Below are positions 24,238-33,180 of a DNA stretch of 58,962 nt, one piece after another. Position 1 is the stretch's first letter; each line of letters starts with the position of its first letter. The notes under the pieces are model-generated. The model was not told where the DNA came from and ran no database searches. It saw only the letters and a list, made by a program, of their open reading frames with translations. Both the position numbers and the translations under genes were made by a program. The DNA lies in the NCBI GenBank assembly GCA_028225715.1, contig JAOIXS010000003.1:1-58962 (forward strand), written 5' to 3'. The stretch is from Candidatus Pelagibacter sp. (GTDB lineage Bacteria > Pseudomonadota > Alphaproteobacteria > Pelagibacterales > Pelagibacteraceae).

Positions 24238-26111
24238 ATCTTTCTTTTAAATAAATTCATTAATCCACCAAGACTTAGTAGTAAAACTGATATCCATATC
24301 CACACCATAAATGGTTTTACTTGATATCTAATGTTAAAATATTCATTACCCTTTACAAGATTCATTACTAAAAACTTATCTTCTAATAGTGTAGTTTTTA
24401 TGTCTGCTTCACTAGTAATAATTACAGGCTGATTATAAATTCTAATCTCTGGTTTTAATTCAATGGTTTTTCCATTTTTGTCTTTTATCTCAAAAGAAGC
24501 GATAATGGATTTAAAGTTACTTTCTTTTCTTTCATCTATTTTTTTAAAAAAAATTTCACTTTTATTATAATCATATCTTTCACCAATTTTTATGTTGGTT
24601 ATAATTTCTGAGGATAAAATGCTGTTAAACAGAATACTTAATATTAACAAACTAAACCCAAAGTGTGAAACAGTTTGAGAAATACTATTAAATTTTTTAA
24701 TGAACAATTCTTTTAAAGTTGTAAAGAATAGAAAAAAAGCAGCAGAAATTAAAATTGTATAGAAAAGTAAGTCAGTGGTTAAATTTTTAATAATAAAAAA
24801 AGTTAACATTACAGAAATTGCAAACGTGATAATAAGTGAGTTCTTGTTTTCAATTTTTGATTTAATCCATTTAAGTCGTGGCCCAATAGACATAAATAAT
24901 AGAAATGGTATTAAAAAAGGAACGATTAGTTTTTGATAAAAAGGAGGCCCTACTGATATTTTTTCACTAGATATTACATCTAGAAAAATTGGATATACTG
25001 TACCTATTAAAACAACAGATAAAAAATACATCATAAACCAATTGTTTATTAAGATGGAAGTTTCTCTGCTAAGCCAAAAGAAATTATTTGAGTTTTTGTT
25101 GTTTTCTTTGTGAAATATAAAAAATATTCCTAACGATAAGAGAATTAATGCAAATAAAAATATTAATATAAAAATACCTCTTGCAGGATCATTAGCAAAT
25201 GTGTGTACAGAATTTAATATTCCAGATCTTACTAAAAAAGTTCCACACATACTTAGGGTAAAAGTGGTAATAGATAATATGACTACCCAAGATGTTAGTG
25301 CAGCTCTTCTTTCTAACACGACAATGCAATGTAACAATGCAGTTAATGTTAGCCACGGCATTAAAGAAACATTTTCAACTGGGTCCCAAAACCAAAAACC
25401 TCCCCATCCTAACTCATAATATGCCCAAATTGATCCAAGCATAATTCCTATAGTTAGAAAAATCCAAGAAACTAAAATCCATTTTTTAATATGCTGTCCC
25501 CATTCTTTAGTGACATAATTATGTGTAACTGCCGCAAGGGATGATGAAAATATTATAGAGGTACCAACATAACCTAAATATAAAATTGGGGGATGAATTG
25601 CTAAAGCTGGATCTTGTAAAATTGGATTAAGACCAAGGCCTTCATTGGGAATTGGAAATAAATAATTAAAAGGATTAGATGTCATTAATACAAATAGAAA
25701 AAACCCAATAATTATTATTTGCTGAAATAATAAAGTTAAAATTCTATATTTTTTGGGCTGCTCTCTTGATTTAATTAAAAATAGAAAAATAAACAAAGTT
25801 AATACTAATAACCATAATAATAAGCTTCCTTCATGGTTTCCCCAAGTTCCTGAGATTTTATAGAATAATGGTTTGGTTGTGTGAGAGTTATTAAAGACTG
25901 TCTCATTACTAAAATCTGAGTTTATAAAAGATATAATCAAACTCACAAAACTCACGATTACAAAAACCAACTGTAGAAATGATAGAGATAATATATTTTG
26001 GTTAATCTGTTTATTAATTTTATTAAAGTCTTTAATTGAAACTCCACAAAGTAACACTGAAAGTAGTAACCCTAAAATTAAAGAATAATAACCTATCTGA
26101 TTAGCTAACAA
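24234..26111 (-). CDS. ccmF: haem lyase subunit CcmF
   Basis: A 625-residue inner-membrane protein with around fifteen helices and the WWD-type haem-handling motif (GWGGFWFWDPVENVSLMPWL, about residues 235-254). The conserved GTWGNHEGSLLLW segment lies near 88-100. It ligates haem delivered by CcmE to apocytochrome c. The start appears to be TTG at 26111 (LANQIGYYS), with GGAG nine bases upstream, beginning one base after the ccmE stop. Confidence 0.95.
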   Translation of the reverse strand: MLANQIGYYSLILGLLLSVLLCGVSIKDFNKINKQINQNILSLSFLQLVFVIVSFVSLIISFINSDFSNETVFNNSHTTKPLFYKISGTWGNHEGSLLLWLLVLTLFIFLFLIKSREQPKKYRILTLLFQQIIIIGFFLFVLMTSNPFNYLFPIPNEGLGLNPILQDPALAIHPPILYLGYVGTSIIFSSSLAAVTHNYVTKEWGQHIKKWILVSWIFLTIGIMLGSIWAYYELGWGGFWFWDPVENVSLMPWLTLTALLHCIVVLERRAALTSWVVILSITTFTLSMCGTFLVRSGILNSVHTFANDPARGIFILIFLFALILLSLGIFFIFHKENNKNSNNFFWLSRETSILINNWFMMYFLSVVLIGTVYPIFLDVISSEKISVGPPFYQKLIVPFLIPFLLFMSIGPRLKWIKSKIENKNSLIITFAISVMLTFFIIKNLTTDLLFYTILISAAFFLFFTTLKELFIKKFNSISQTVSHFGFSLLILSILFNSILSSEIITNIKIGERYDYNKSEIFFKKIDERKESNFKSIIASFEIKDKNGKTIELKPEIRIYNQPVIITSEADIKTTLLEDKFLVMNLVKGNEYFNIRYQVKPFMVWIWISVLLLSLGGLMNLFKRKI

Positions 26112-26112
26112 T

Positions 26113-26532
26113 TTATTTATCTCCTATAGCTTCTTTAACTTCTGGGGGCATATAATTTTCATCATGTTTTGCTAAAATTTTAGTAGCTGTAAAATAATTC
26201 TTATCTTTTAAAAAACCTTCAGCAACTACTCCTTTTCCTTCAGCAAATAAATTGGGAACTGCCCCTGTATAGACAACATTAATTTCATTTTTAAAGTCAG
26301 TAATAACAAAATTAACTTTATCAGAATCTATAAAAATTGATTGTTCTTTAACCATCCCACCCACTCTTATTTTTTTTTTATTTAATTCTATTAAAGATTT
26401 TATTTCAGACGGAGACTGAAAATATACAACGTTTTCTTTTAATGATTGTAAAACTAAAAAAACTGTTAAAATTACTGAGGCTAAGATTAAAGCTAAGAAT
26501 ACAAATCGTAATTTAACCTTTTTACCATACAT
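26113..26532 (-). CDS. ccmE: haem chaperone CcmE
   Basis: A 139-residue periplasmic haem chaperone anchored by one N-terminal helix (residues 9-29). The OB-fold domain ends in the haem-attachment motif HxxxY: H123 and Y127 in [12 protein letters not shown] chose the ATG at 26532, which gives the basic [10 protein letters not shown] start before the helix; a longer in-frame extension would overlap ccmD by 74 bases and has no family counterpart. It carries haem from CcmC to CcmF. Confidence 0.95.
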   Translation of the reverse strand: MYGKKVKLRFVFLALILASVILTVFLVLQSLKENVVYFQSPSEIKSLIELNKKKIRVGGMVKEQSIFIDSDKVNFVITDFKNEINVVYTGAVPNLFAEGKGVVAEGFLKDKNYFTATKILAKHDENYMPPEVKEAIGDK

Positions 26533-26542
26533 GGTTAATTGG

Positions 26543-26770
26543 TTAAATATTTGATGTATTGGATAATATTTCTCTATTAATATTTTGTGATCTTGCAGCT
26601 CTAGCTTTCTCAACATTTAGAGACCCAAATTTAGAAACAAATCTTTTTTGCTCTTTTGAAAGCTGTAATTTAGTTACAAAGTACAGGGCTGTAAAACTAA
26701 TCAATGTAAATGAAAAAGCTGACCATACGTAAGCTCCGTATCCATTCATTGAAATTATTTCATTAATCAT
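26543..26770 (-). CDS. ccmD: haem exporter protein CcmD
   Basis: A 75-residue protein with one membrane helix (about 14-33) after [12 protein letters not shown], the characteristic CcmD start, then a basic tail. CcmD helps release holo-CcmE from CcmC. The ATG at 26770 overlaps the ccmC stop (ATGA). A second ATG at 26749 would give a more typical length, because the usual protein begins close to MNGYGAYVW. The tail of about 35 residues is longer than in most families. Confidence 0.85.
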   Translation of the reverse strand: MINEIISMNGYGAYVWSAFSFTLISFTALYFVTKLQLSKEQKRFVSKFGSLNVEKARAARSQNINREILSNTSNI

Positions 26771-27477
26771 AATCTATCTAATCCTTTATTTTTAACTTTT
26801 ATCAGTTCGGTATTATATTTCATCAAAAAAATGAGTAATGAAAAAAGGGCAAATGCCGCAGTCATAATACCTAATGGGACTAACATTGATGGGTGAATTG
26901 CTGTGTTGGTTGATAAAATATTAATTGAAGCTGGTTGATGTAACGTGTTCCACCAATCAACAGAAAATTTAATGATGGGAACATTTACCACTCCTAAAAT
27001 TGCAATCAAAGAAGTAACCTTTACTACTTGCTCTTTGTCCTCATAAATTCTCCAAGCCAATAAATACATTCCATAAAACAAAGCTAAAATTAACATAGAG
27101 GTTATTCTAGCATCCCAAGCCCACCAAGTACCCCAAGTTGGTTTTCCCCAAATTGAACCTGTAACTAATGCAATGATGTTAAAAATAAATCCCGAAGGTG
27201 CTAAACTTTTAGCAATTAATGCAAAATTTTTATTTTTAAAAACAAAACTTCCAACAGACAAAAAAGCTAAACTTGTAAATATTCCAAGTGATATCCATGC
27301 AGCTGGTACATGAACATACATAATTCTTACTGCATCACTTTGTTTATAATCTTCAGGTGAAAGTATAAGGGCTTCAGTTAAACCAATTGATAAGACAATA
27401 ATAAATAAAAATAGAACGTACTTTGGTGCTTTAGAGGTTATTGCAAAAATTTTATTAGGCTCAAAATATTTAAACAT
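26767..27477 (-). CDS. ccmC: haem exporter permease CcmC
   Basis: A 236-residue protein with six membrane helices and the tryptophan-rich haem-binding motif (WGTWWAWDARITSMLILALFYGMYL, near 115-139), plus the conserved histidines in MYVHVPAAWISL and NTLHQPASIN. It loads haem onto CcmE. It is the first of six ccm genes on this strand. The ABC partners ccmA and ccmB are not in the window and must lie elsewhere if present. Confidence 0.95.
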   Translation of the reverse strand: MFKYFEPNKIFAITSKAPKYVLFLFIIVLSIGLTEALILSPEDYKQSDAVRIMYVHVPAAWISLGIFTSLAFLSVGSFVFKNKNFALIAKSLAPSGFIFNIIALVTGSIWGKPTWGTWWAWDARITSMLILALFYGMYLLAWRIYEDKEQVVKVTSLIAILGVVNVPIIKFSVDWWNTLHQPASINILSTNTAIHPSMLVPLGIMTAAFALFSLLIFLMKYNTELIKVKNKGLDRL

Positions 27478-27533
27478 TTTTAAATTATATATATTAAAAA
27501 AAGATAATTTAGTTTTTATTATGGAAGGTCATC

Positions 27534-27594
27534 CTGATCAAGAATGCAGAGGGAGTCAATAATGATAAAAACGTTATTTAACACTCTTGATCAG
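27534..27594. repeat. 10-base-pair perfect inverted repeat between ccmC and hspQ
   Basis: CTGATCAAGA at 27534-27543 is exactly inverted at 27585-27594, with a 41-base spacer that can itself form a small AATAA/TTATT stem. There is no U-tract on either strand, so it is not a standard terminator. It could be an operator pair, a processing hairpin after hspQ or part of a small RNA; the sequence does not decide. Confidence 0.5.
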
Positions 27595-27675
27595 AACATA
27601 ATTAAAGATAACAACTATATATGTCAAAGATTTGAATTAATTGTGTTTGAAAAAAGAATTAATTGGAGGGCTTAA
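27562..27675 (+). CDS. possible 37-residue small protein
   Basis: An ATG at 27562, with GGGAG nine bases upstream, opens a 37-codon frame ending in TAA at 27673-27675, overlapping the 3-prime end of the convergent hspQ gene. The product is basic at both ends (MIKTLFN...EKRINWRA) with no membrane segment or recognised family. The ribosome site and position in an otherwise empty gap are the only support. It could equally be a chance frame within the inverted-repeat region. Confidence 0.25.
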   Translation: MIKTLFNTLDQNIIKDNNYICQRFELIVFEKRINWRA

Positions 27676-27979
27676 AGTAGCTAGAACCTCTTTTACCTGA
27701 AAAAATCTCTTCAATTAAAGGGTGTTTAATTGGATCTTCTGAATCGTCCATAAGAAGGTTTTGTTCTGAAACATAGGCTTCATATGTAATTTCATCATTT
27801 TCAGCTAACAGATGATAAAAAGGCTGATCTTTTCTAGGACGTACATTTTTTGGAATAGATTGATACCATTCTTCAGAGTTATTAAATTCGAAATCCACAT
27901 CATAAATTACACCTCTGAACTCAAAGTGTTTATGTTTTACAATGTCTCCTATTGAAAATTTTGCTTTTTGAATTGCCAT
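27659..27979 (-). CDS. hspQ: HspQ/YccV family protein
   Basis: A 106-residue cytoplasmic protein of the HspQ (hemimethylated-DNA-binding YccV) family. Landmarks are KFSIGDIVKHKHFEFRGVIYDVD at the start, the central DQPFYHLLAENDEITYEAYVSEQNL and the C-terminal IKHPLIEEIF. HspQ is a heat-shock protein that acts as a Lon substrate-specificity enhancer and promotes turnover of an unstable DnaA variant in E. coli. It stands alone, divergent from ispZ with 78 bases between them. Length is typical. Confidence 0.93.
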   Translation of the reverse strand: MAIQKAKFSIGDIVKHKHFEFRGVIYDVDFEFNNSEEWYQSIPKNVRPRKDQPFYHLLAENDEITYEAYVSEQNLLMDDSEDPIKHPLIEEIFSGKRGSSYFKPSN

Positions 27980-28057
27980 TGTTATTAATATGGGGGTTTA
28001 AAAATAAAAATCAATAAAAAACATTTATATTTTTTTTATTATGTTAATATCTGTCAA

Positions 28058-28609
28058 GTGAATAAATCTTTTCTTAAATTTACAACAGACTTCGGGCCTT
28101 TAGCTATATTTTTTTATTATTATTATAATAATGACAAGAATCTAGCAGTTGCGATTCCTCCACTTATAGTTGCAACATTAATTGCACTAGCTGTTGTTTG
28201 GTTTTTTGAGAAAAAAATACCTATGATGCCTTTAATAAGTGGTGTCTTAATTACATTTTTTGGGGGTCTAACAATTTATTTTAATGATCCAGTTTTTCTT
28301 TATGTAAAACCGACAATCATAAATATTTTATTTGCTTTAGCTTTATATTTTGGAAAATATTTTACAAAAGAACCTGTCCTGAAAAAGATTATGGGTAAAT
28401 CAATTGCCCTAACTAATATAGGTTGGGAACTATTAAACAAAAGATGGATGTACTTTTTCTTCTTCCTTGCAATCCTCAATGAATGCGTCTGGAGAACGCA
28501 AACAGAGGAGTTTTGGGTTAACTTTAAGGTATGGGGAATGTTACCAATAACCCTTATTTTTACAGCATTTCAGATATCATTGATTAATAAACACAAACTT
28601 GATGAATAG
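28058..28609 (+). CDS. ispZ: intracellular septation protein A family (IspZ/YciB)
   Basis: A 183-residue inner-membrane protein with five predicted helices. The typical start KFTTDFGPLAIFFYYY, the PLISGVLITFFGGLTIYFND loop and the C-terminal ECVWRTQTEEFWVNFKVWGMLPIT region match the YciB/IspZ family, which is linked to cell-envelope maintenance and septation. Translation starts at GTG 28058 (a clear start before NKSFLKF). The 3-prime end overlaps the DUF2794 gene by eight bases. Confidence 0.93.
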   Translation: MNKSFLKFTTDFGPLAIFFYYYYNNDKNLAVAIPPLIVATLIALAVVWFFEKKIPMMPLISGVLITFFGGLTIYFNDPVFLYVKPTIINILFALALYFGKYFTKEPVLKKIMGKSIALTNIGWELLNKRWMYFFFFLAILNECVWRTQTEEFWVNFKVWGMLPITLIFTAFQISLINKHKLDE

Positions 28610-28946
28610 AAACTTAAAGCTAGTCGTAAATAATCCTCACAAACAAATAGAAGAAAGACAATTTTTTGAAAAAAATGAACTTAAAATCATTTTAGATCTA
28701 TATGCAAAAATGGTCTCTGAAGGATCATGGAAAGACTATGGTCTAAATATTTCTAACAGACAGGTTAGTTTTAGTGTCTTTAAAAATGCAGCAGAAAATG
28801 CTTTGTATAAAATTTGTAAAAATTTTAAACCTAGTAATAAAAATTTAAAGTATTTAATTACAGATTCTAACGGTAAAGTTTTAAAAAATTCTTTTGATCT
28901 AGAAATTTTATTTAAAAATACAAATTGGAAAAACCTTAAGAAATAA
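28602..28946 (+). CDS. DUF2794 family protein
   Basis: A 114-residue soluble protein matching the alphaproteobacterial DUF2794 pattern: FFEKNELKIILDLYAKMVSEGSWKDYGLNI, then FSVFKNAAENALYKICK, and a G-x-x-L-K-x-x-x-x-L end. No function is known. I start it at ATG 28602, which overlaps the ispZ stop and suggests translational coupling; a TTG one codon earlier is less likely. Its stop lies close to the convergent Bax-inhibitor gene. Confidence 0.88.
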   Translation: MNRNLKLVVNNPHKQIEERQFFEKNELKIILDLYAKMVSEGSWKDYGLNISNRQVSFSVFKNAAENALYKICKNFKPSNKNLKYLITDSNGKVLKNSFDLEILFKNTNWKNLKK

Positions 28947-28952
28947 TAAAGA

Positions 28953-29714
28953 CTATCGTCTTTGCCCAAATAATCTTAACAACATTATAAATAAATTTAT
29001 AAAGTCTAGGTAAAGAGTTAAAGCACCCATTACAGCTTTTTTACCCATCAACTCACCTGTATCGCTTGCTGCATACATATTTTTAATTTTCTGAGTATCA
29101 TAAGCAGTAAGGCCTACAAAAATTAGAACACCTAAAATTGAAATTACAAAATCCATCATTGAAGATTTCATAAACATATTAACTACTGATGCCACAATAA
29201 TACCAATTAAGCCCATCATTAAAAATGATCCTAGTTTTGTAAGATCTCTTTTAGTTGTGTAGCCATAGATGCTCATTGCACCAAAAGTGATTGAGGTAAT
29301 AAAGAACACTCTAGTAATACTTGCTCCAGTATAAACTAAGAATATTGAAGATAAAGATAGCCCCATTAAAGATGCAAAAACCCAAAAAGTTGTTTGAGCA
29401 GCTGAAGCTGTCATTTTATTAATCCTAGCGCTCATGTAAAAAACTATTCCAAGTGGAGCAAGCATTACTATCCATTTAAAGCCTGAAAGAAATATTGTAT
29501 TTCCTAAGCTCGTTAATGCTGTAATTGATCCATTAGCATCTGTTACGACAGATAATTTAAAAAATATTAAAGACACAAGTCCTGTTAACAAAATACCAGA
29601 AGCCATGTAGTTATAGACTTTTAACATATAGGCTCTTAAGCCCTCATCCATTACTACTGTTGATTGCTGTGCTTCTTTTACTTTATTTAGTATGTTTTGT
29701 TTATTGAATTCCAT
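28953..29714 (-). CDS. Bax inhibitor-1 (BI-1/YccA) family membrane protein
   Basis: A 253-residue protein with seven predicted helices, typical of the bacterial BI-1 family of pH-dependent calcium-leak-type channels; YccA modulates FtsH in E. coli. Landmarks are LRAYMLKVYNYMASGILLTGLVSLIF near 25-50, SITRVFFITSITFGAMSIYGYTTKRDL near 125-150 and LTAYDTQKIKNMY near 210-222. I chose the ATG at 29714 (MEFNKQN); the upstream extension is hydrophobic, atypical and runs into the promoter region shared with the divergent tas gene. Confidence 0.93.
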   Translation of the reverse strand: MEFNKQNILNKVKEAQQSTVVMDEGLRAYMLKVYNYMASGILLTGLVSLIFFKLSVVTDANGSITALTSLGNTIFLSGFKWIVMLAPLGIVFYMSARINKMTASAAQTTFWVFASLMGLSLSSIFLVYTGASITRVFFITSITFGAMSIYGYTTKRDLTKLGSFLMMGLIGIIVASVVNMFMKSSMMDFVISILGVLIFVGLTAYDTQKIKNMYAASDTGELMGKKAVMGALTLYLDFINLFIMLLRLFGQRR

Positions 29715-29775
29715 GTGTATTATATAATAGCCTTTTACTATTATTTCAAGATGTCTTAATAAGGTTGAAATAATC

Positions 29776-30813
29776 ATGAATTATAAAAAATTAGGAAATA
29801 CAGATTTAAAAGTAAGCACTATTTGTCTTGGTACTATGACTTGGGGTGAACAAAATACCCAAAAAGAGGGTTTTGAACAGATGGATTATGCTTTAAATCA
29901 GGGTGTAAACTTTTGGGATACCGCAGAAATTTATTCTGTTCCTCCAAGAGAAGAAACTTTTGGTCATACCGAGACTATTATTGGTAACTGGTTTGAAAAA
30001 ACAAAAAAAAGAGACAAAGTAATTTTAGCTTCAAAAGTTTGTGGCCCAATGCGAGAGTATGTAAGAGGTGGTGGAAATCAATTTGGAGAAAAGAATATTA
30101 CAGAAGCACTTGAGGGAAGTTTAAGAAGATTAAAAACTGATTGTATTGATTTGTATCAATTACATTGGCCAGAAAGAAAAACAAATTTTTTTGGTAAGCT
30201 GGGTTATGAACATGATGATAGTAATGAATGGACTAGGTTTGAAGATATTTTAGGAAATTTAAAAAAATTCATTGATCAAGGAAAAATTAAACACGTTGGT
30301 GTATCAAATGAAACACCATGGGGATTATCTAAATATTTAGAGCTTTCAAAAGATAAAAATTTACCAAGAATGCTCTCAGTTCAAAATCCTTATAATTTAC
30401 TTAATAGAACTTATGAGATTGGACTTGCAGAAATGTCTATTAGAGAGCAAGCAGGATTGCTTGCATACTCACCTCTTGCATGTGGTTATTTATCTGGAAA
30501 ATATAGAAATAAACAATTACCAAAAAACTCTAGAATGGAAAGAGATGGTGACTTTTGGTCTAGATATAATAATCAAAATGCTGAAAAAGCTATTGAGCTA
30601 TATTATGAAATATCAAAGAAACATGGTTTGGATTTAGCACAAATGTCTTTAAAGTTTTTAGAAATTCAGCCATTTGTTACATCTGTCATCATTGGTGCTA
30701 CTACAATGGAGCAGTTGAAAACAAACATAGAAAGTGTAAATATAAATTTAAGTGATGATGTAATTAAAAAAATAAATGATGTACAAAAAATTTACCCTAA
30801 CCCATGTCCATAA
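29776..30813 (+). CDS. tas: Tas-type NADP(H)-dependent aldo-keto reductase
   Basis: A 345-residue aldo-keto reductase closely resembling E. coli Tas: it begins with MNYKKLGNTDLKVSTICLGTMTWGEQN, has the catalytic D and Y in FWDTAEIYSVPPREET, the lysine in ILASKVCGP, the DLYQLHWPERKTNFFGKLGY segment peculiar to Tas, and ends IGATTMEQLKTNIESVNINLS...YPNPCP. Length matches E. coli Tas. Substrate unknown; E. coli tas was found as a complementer of a prephenate dehydrogenase mutant. Its stop overlaps the next gene by ten bases. Confidence 0.93.
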   Translation: MNYKKLGNTDLKVSTICLGTMTWGEQNTQKEGFEQMDYALNQGVNFWDTAEIYSVPPREETFGHTETIIGNWFEKTKKRDKVILASKVCGPMREYVRGGGNQFGEKNITEALEGSLRRLKTDCIDLYQLHWPERKTNFFGKLGYEHDDSNEWTRFEDILGNLKKFIDQGKIKHVGVSNETPWGLSKYLELSKDKNLPRMLSVQNPYNLLNRTYEIGLAEMSIREQAGLLAYSPLACGYLSGKYRNKQLPKNSRMERDGDFWSRYNNQNAEKAIELYYEISKKHGLDLAQMSLKFLEIQPFVTSVIIGATTMEQLKTNIESVNINLSDDVIKKINDVQKIYPNPCP

Positions 30814-31310
30814 TTAAAAATTTTATAATCATAATTTTTGTTACTACTTTTATCAGCCAGGTTAATGCTGAAGAAGTGAAAAAAATGGGAACACATAAAG
30901 ACTGGGAAACTTATGTTGTAAATTCTGATTCAGGCAAAGTTTGTTTTGCTCAATCAAAACCTATTTTACAATCACCCAAAAAAGAATCAAGAGAAGCGAG
31001 GTTATTTATTAGCTTTAGACCAGGGGAAAAAATAACAAATGAAATAAGTGTTACTGGTGGTTATGAGTTTAATAATAAAAATTCTGTAATAGCTAAATCT
31101 GGAAAAAATAAATACAAATTTGATATTCTTCAAGAAAGATTTGCATGGATGACTAATACTAAACTTGAGATTAAAATGATTAAAACTATGAAGAGAGGTT
31201 CAAGAATAATGGTCACAGGCAATACACAAAACGGCTCTTCAACAATTGATCACTATTCTCTACTAGGGTTTACTAAAGCTTATAATGCCACAAAAGCAAA
31301 TTGTAGCTAA
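30804..31310 (+). CDS. invasion-associated locus B (IalB) family periplasmic protein
   Basis: A 168-residue exported protein: signal peptide residues 1-22 (cleavage after VNA), then the IalB pattern DWETYVVNSDSGKVCFAQSKP, RLFISFRPGEKITNEISVTGGYEF and a C-terminal S-x-x-GFTKAYNATKANC. The family is widespread in alphaproteobacteria and its molecular function is unclear despite its name. Start at ATG 30804 overlaps the tas stop; argG follows four bases after its stop. Confidence 0.85.
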   Translation: MSIIKNFIIIIFVTTFISQVNAEEVKKMGTHKDWETYVVNSDSGKVCFAQSKPILQSPKKESREARLFISFRPGEKITNEISVTGGYEFNNKNSVIAKSGKNKYKFDILQERFAWMTNTKLEIKMIKTMKRGSRIMVTGNTQNGSSTIDHYSLLGFTKAYNATKANCS

Positions 31311-31314
31311 GTAA

Positions 31315-32502
31315 ATGAAATCAAAAAAGAGGATTGTACTTGCTTATTCTGGCGGACTAGACACTTCTATTATTTTAAAGTGGCTACAAGAAAATTATGA
31401 TGCAGAAGTTATTTGTTATACTGCAGATGTTGGGCAAGAAATTAATAGAAAAAAAATTATAAAAAATGCTAAAAGACTAGGTGTTAAAAATATCATTATT
31501 GAAGATTTAAAAGATACATTTGTAAAAGACTATGTCTTTCCAATGATTAGAGGACACGCAATTTATGAGGGTGTTTATTTATTGGGTACTTCAATTGCAA
31601 GACCTTTAATTGCAAAACGTCAAATTGCTGTTGCTAAAAAATTTGGTGCTTATGCTGTTTCACATGGTTCAACTGGAAAAGGAAATGATCAAGTAAGATT
31701 TGAATTAGGATATCATTACTTCGGGCCAAAAGTAAAAATTATTGCACCGTGGAGAATATGGAAATTAAACTCTAGAACGGATTTAATTAAATATGCAAAA
31801 AAAAATCATATTCCAATTCCTACAGATAAAAAAGGTGCTCCTCCTTTTTCTATTGATGATAATTTATATCACACATCAACTGAAGGTAAGGTTTTAGAAA
31901 ACCCAAAAAATTCAGCTCCTGAGTTTCTTTTTCAAAGAACGGTATCTCCTGAAAAAGCACCTAATAAAGCTTCATTTGTAACTATAGGATTTAAAAATGG
32001 AGATCCAATAACTGTTAATGGTAAAAAATTATCACCTGGAAACTTATTAGAAAAACTTAACGATGTTGCTGGTAAAAATGGAATAGGTAGAGTTGATCTA
32101 GTTGAAAACAGATTTATTGGGATTAAATCTAGAGGCGTTTATGAAACACCAGGTGGAACATTATTAATGTCTGCTCATAGAGCAATTGAATCTGTTACTT
32201 TAGATAAAGAAACTATGCATAAAAAAGATGAAATTATGCCCAAGTATGCTGAACTTATTTACAATGGATATTGGTATTCAAAAGCAAGATTTAAACTTCA
32301 AAAAATTGTCGACCTTAAAAAGAATAAGGTAAATGGCTCTGTTAAGCTTAAATTATATAAAGGCAATATTACTATAATGTCTAGACAAACAAAAAGTAGT
32401 GCTTATTCAATGAAAAAAGTTTCTTTTGAAGAAAATAAAACTTTTAACAAATCAAACGTTGAAAGATTTATTAACTTTCATAAAAAAAAACTTCGTTCAT
32501 AA
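31315..32502 (+). CDS. argG: argininosuccinate synthase
   Basis: A 395-residue cytosolic enzyme joining citrulline and aspartate with ATP in arginine synthesis. The N-terminal PP-loop AYSGGLDTSI is at residues 10-19; GSTGKGNDQVRFE near 118-130 and the substrate-binding ITVNGKKLSPG and ESRGVYETPGG-like region (here IKSRGVYETPGGTLLMSAHR) are diagnostic. Length is normal for the shorter bacterial type. The upstream stop is four bases away; the next gene starts four bases after its stop. Confidence 0.98.
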   Translation: MKSKKRIVLAYSGGLDTSIILKWLQENYDAEVICYTADVGQEINRKKIIKNAKRLGVKNIIIEDLKDTFVKDYVFPMIRGHAIYEGVYLLGTSIARPLIAKRQIAVAKKFGAYAVSHGSTGKGNDQVRFELGYHYFGPKVKIIAPWRIWKLNSRTDLIKYAKKNHIPIPTDKKGAPPFSIDDNLYHTSTEGKVLENPKNSAPEFLFQRTVSPEKAPNKASFVTIGFKNGDPITVNGKKLSPGNLLEKLNDVAGKNGIGRVDLVENRFIGIKSRGVYETPGGTLLMSAHRAIESVTLDKETMHKKDEIMPKYAELIYNGYWYSKARFKLQKIVDLKKNKVNGSVKLKLYKGNITIMSRQTKSSAYSMKKVSFEENKTFNKSNVERFINFHKKKLRS

Positions 32503-32506
32503 ATTC

Positions 32507-33124
32507 ATGAAGATAAAAGTATTTGCTGACACAATTTGTGGTTGGTGTTTTATTGGTCAAGCAAGATTAAACAGAGCTTTAAAGGCCTTTCCTGAAACTA
32601 AGTTTGAGATAGAGCATATTCCATTTCAACTAAATACCGACATGCCTAAAGAAGGAATTGAAAGAAGTAAGTACTTAGAAATAAAGTTTGGTGGAAAAGA
32701 GTTAGCTCAACCAATGTATGATCGAATGACAGAAGAGGCCAGCAAAGAAAATCTTAATTTTAATCTAGATAAGATAAAGAAAACACCCAATACAGTGTTC
32801 TCTCACTTATTAATAAAATTAGCCAAACAATCTAACGTGCACAATGAAATTAAAGAAAAAATATATCAATCATATTTTATTGAAGGTCTTGATATTGGAG
32901 ATAAAGAAATCTTAATTAATATTGGAAAAGAATTTAATATTAATGGAGATGCAATTAATGATTTTTTTAATTTAAAAAATATTGAAGAAGTTAATTCATA
33001 TATTTTAGTTGCAAGAGAGAAAGAAATTAATGGAGTACCCTTCTTTGAAATAGGAACAGATATTATTTCAGGTGCCCAAAGCTCTGCAAATTTGGAAAGT
33101 GCAATAAAGTCCAATTTAAGCTAA
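32507..33124 (+). CDS. DsbA-family oxidoreductase (FrnE type)
   Basis: A 205-residue protein of the FrnE/2-hydroxychromene-2-carboxylate isomerase branch of the thioredoxin fold. The active site is CGWC (C11, C14) in FADTICGWCFIGQ, where most relatives have CPWC; the cis-proline segment is INGVPFFEIG near 176-185, and ISGAQSSANLESAI closes the fold. No signal peptide, so cytoplasmic. I chose ATG 32507; upstream codons belong to argG in another frame. Likely a thiol-redox or polyketide-like isomerase activity; no specific substrate. Confidence 0.9.
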   Translation: MKIKVFADTICGWCFIGQARLNRALKAFPETKFEIEHIPFQLNTDMPKEGIERSKYLEIKFGGKELAQPMYDRMTEEASKENLNFNLDKIKKTPNTVFSHLLIKLAKQSNVHNEIKEKIYQSYFIEGLDIGDKEILINIGKEFNINGDAINDFFNLKNIEEVNSYILVAREKEINGVPFFEIGTDIISGAQSSANLESAIKSNLS

Positions 33125-33180
33125 AAATTAAAGGACACTTTATCCTTTGCCTTTAACGTATAAATATCTATTCTAGTTAT

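Noticed and set aside
33130..33148. AAAGGA/TCCTTT hairpin after the FrnE-like gene as a terminator
   Set aside because: Six weak pairs and no following T-run; not distinguishable from chance in this base composition.
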